64,000 bases of DNA. It comes from CAZAMB01 sp964501365 (GTDB lineage: Bacteria > Planctomycetota > Phycisphaerae > UBA1845). This document shows positions 62,726-64,000 of this stretch, piece by piece. Location: the NCBI GenBank assembly GCA_964501365.1, contig CAZCST010000020.1, positions 1 through 64,000 of the forward strand, in the 5' to 3' direction. The notes under the pieces are model-generated. The model saw only the letters and a list, made by a program, of their open reading frames with translations. It did not search any database and was not told where the DNA came from. Position numbers and translations under genes: made by a program. Positions within the stretch are counted from its first letter, which is position 1. Every line of letters begins with the position of its first letter.

Positions 62726-62908
62726 TTATTCAGCAGTCGTTGTGTTGCCATCGGGGAACAAATCAATAACGTTATTATTGTCGAAGAGAAACTCAGCGCC
62801 TGCATAGATCGCCGTGTCCAGTAGAATTCGTTGCCAGTTCAGGCAACCCCCGGACAGCATCGCCGCAAACGCGAGCAAAACGACAACTGCACCCTTGAAT
62901 TTCGTCAT
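62726..62908 (-). CDS. small lipoprotein
   Basis: A 60-residue protein with AGGAGG well placed before ATG, a hydrophobic signal and a lipobox LSGGC. The mature peptide of about 38 residues (LNWQRILLDTAIYAGAEFLFDN) is predicted helical. Small lipoproteins of this style are common in Planctomycetes. It is followed by a good terminator and so is probably transcribed alone. Confidence 0.8.
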   Translation of the reverse strand: MTKFKGAVVVLLAFAAMLSGGCLNWQRILLDTAIYAGAEFLFDNNNVIDLFPDGNTTTAE

Positions 62909-63401
62909 GAGAGACCTCCTAAGAAACCTGCGTTCGATTTGGAGACTGCGAACGGGTTGGCGTTCAACGAATTAGTCGGCGTTAGGCCGGATCCCACCGG
63001 CATGACCAGACTCCTTCTGGCACAGATCCGCACCGTGCCATGCATCCGGGAATTACTCCACCCAAGTTCCCAATGCGCCATGCCCTCATCGACCAACTCT
63101 TGATTTGGGCATGAACATAGCCCGCCACGTTGCACCTTTTCGGGTGGTCCAAATTCGATGAAATACGGACTTGGACCAAAGGAAATTCTTGCCCTAGGAG
63201 GGCTGGTGTCAATACAACAAATCGCATGGCCGGAACGCAATCGTGGTTGACCCTTGCGTAGAATTGATATACTGATACGCATCGGCGCGAATGAAAGTCT
63301 CGTCTCATCCTTCTTAAGTGACGTGCGCAAAACGACTTGATTGTGTCCCCTTGCCGTTTGGACTCTGATTCCGTGCTGTCAAACAGGGAAACATAGGAAA
63401 T
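62909..63401. other. intergenic region between the small lipoprotein gene and rho
   Basis: About 490 bases separating divergent genes. Overlapping open frames on both strands have no recognisable features. It must hold both promoters, but I could not single out convincing boxes. Confidence 0.5.
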
Positions 63402-64000
63402 ATGGCCGATGCACCAAAACCGCCCATGTACCAAGGCACGTTTGAGCTTGTGTCGCGTGGGAGCGGATCATTACGCGATCAATCCTCCAATTACCGCGTC
63501 AAGCCAATGGACCCATTCGTTCCCGAAAAGCTGGCGCGATCGCTCGGACTCCGTGGCGGCGAGACGCTCCTGATCGAAAAGCCGCCGCCGGTACGCCAGG
63601 GCCCACCGACGGTCGAAGCCAGGCAGGTACTTGCGATCAATGGCGGCCCACCCCAGGACTTCCTCAACGTCAAACCCTTTGAAGACCTCACCGCCATCGA
63701 CCCACAGCAACGTGTCAAATTCGAAATCAAGGGCGGTTCGCCGTCGATGCGGGTCGTCGATTTGATGACGCCGATCGGACTAGGCCAGAGGGGCCTCATC
63801 GTCGCTCCGCCGCGAACCGGCAAGACCATGCTGCTCCAGCAGATGGCGGCCGGTGTCGCAGCCAACCATCCCGATGTGTACATGATGGTGCTCCTGATTG
63901 ACGAGCGGCCCGAAGAAGTCACCGAAATGAGCCGTGCAGTCCATGGCGAAGTCGTCCATAGCAGCAATGACCAGGACATCGCCAGTCACGTCCGTATCGC
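63402..64000 (+). CDS. rho: transcription termination factor Rho (3' part outside the window)
   Basis: The first 199 codons of Rho, an RNA-dependent ATPase that ends transcription. The cold-shock-like RNA-binding domain starts almost at once (YQGTFELVSRGSGSLRD and NYRVKPMDPFVPEKL), followed by RVVDLMTPIGLGQRGLIVAPP and Walker A APPRTGKT. The usual N-terminal helix bundle of about 45 residues is absent if ATG 63402 is right; TAGGAAAT lies just upstream of it. The gene runs off the right edge. Confidence 0.93.
   Translation, partial: MADAPKPPMYQGTFELVSRGSGSLRDQSSNYRVKPMDPFVPEKLARSLGLRGGETLLIEKPPPVRQGPPTVEARQVLAINGGPPQDFLNVKPFEDLTAIDPQQRVKFEIKGGSPSMRVVDLMTPIGLGQRGLIVAPPRTGKTMLLQQMAAGVAANHPDVYMMVLLIDERPEEVTEMSRAVHGEVVHSSNDQDIASHVRI

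Overview
The window looks like a chromosomal piece of a member of the Planctomycetota, probably a Phycisphaerae-like or uncultured lineage. I infer this from the mix of very large secreted proteins, dockerin-like and IPTL-CTERM-like tails, a PQQ-type beta-propeller protein, a HTH-receiver fusion and many small lipoproteins. No rRNA is present, so the taxonomic call is an inference. Coding is dense on both strands, with many ATGA stop/start overlaps.

Region 1 (387-24924, minus strand) is one long co-directional block of six secreted proteins, transcribed from about 24985 downwards. In order of transcription it encodes a 550-residue secreted protein, a 4447-residue protein, a 2255-residue SpvB/TcdB/Rhs protein ending in a zincin-like metalloprotease tip, and three small secreted proteins with dockerin-like, cohesin-like or IPTL-CTERM-like parts. 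The layout recalls a Tc-type or polymorphic toxin locus, but no immunity gene is recognisable. A possible transposase start lies at the left edge.

Region 2 (25253-32650) is accessory DNA. It holds a PLD-like protein, a decayed replication-type gene, a small ORF, an XRE regulator and a tyrosine recombinase whose reading frame runs into the 3' end of ssrA (tmRNA). Beyond ssrA come a Tat-exported ankyrin protein, tRNA-Leu(TAG), a hicB-hicA toxin-antitoxin pair, a small secreted protein, and a degenerate copy of half of the tRNA-Leu.

Region 3 (32782-47437) is a stress-type gene set: DUF72 protein, SDR-DUF2867 protein, a broken ion-channel gene, TerC, secreted proteins, a SOUL haem-binding lipoprotein, DUF378 and DUF1569 proteins, then an ECF sigma factor, a small anti-sigma-like protein and a stand-alone B12-binding protein with the CarH light-sensing signature. 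After these come folE, DUF4397, fasciclin, PQQ-propeller, lipocalin and SRPBCC genes. The contents resemble light or photo-oxidative stress regulons of other bacteria, and I propose that the sigma factor and B12 sensor control them.

Region 4 (47938-64000) is mostly housekeeping: tRNA-Gly(TCC), a HTH-receiver regulator, a dapA-membrane protein-small protein operon, a small zincin, an SppA-like protease, a metzincin-like lipoprotein, a large IPTL-CTERM surface protein, gpmI, a BtuFDC/FecBCD-like ABC importer whose permease carries a canonical EF-hand loop, a small lipoprotein, and the start of rho.
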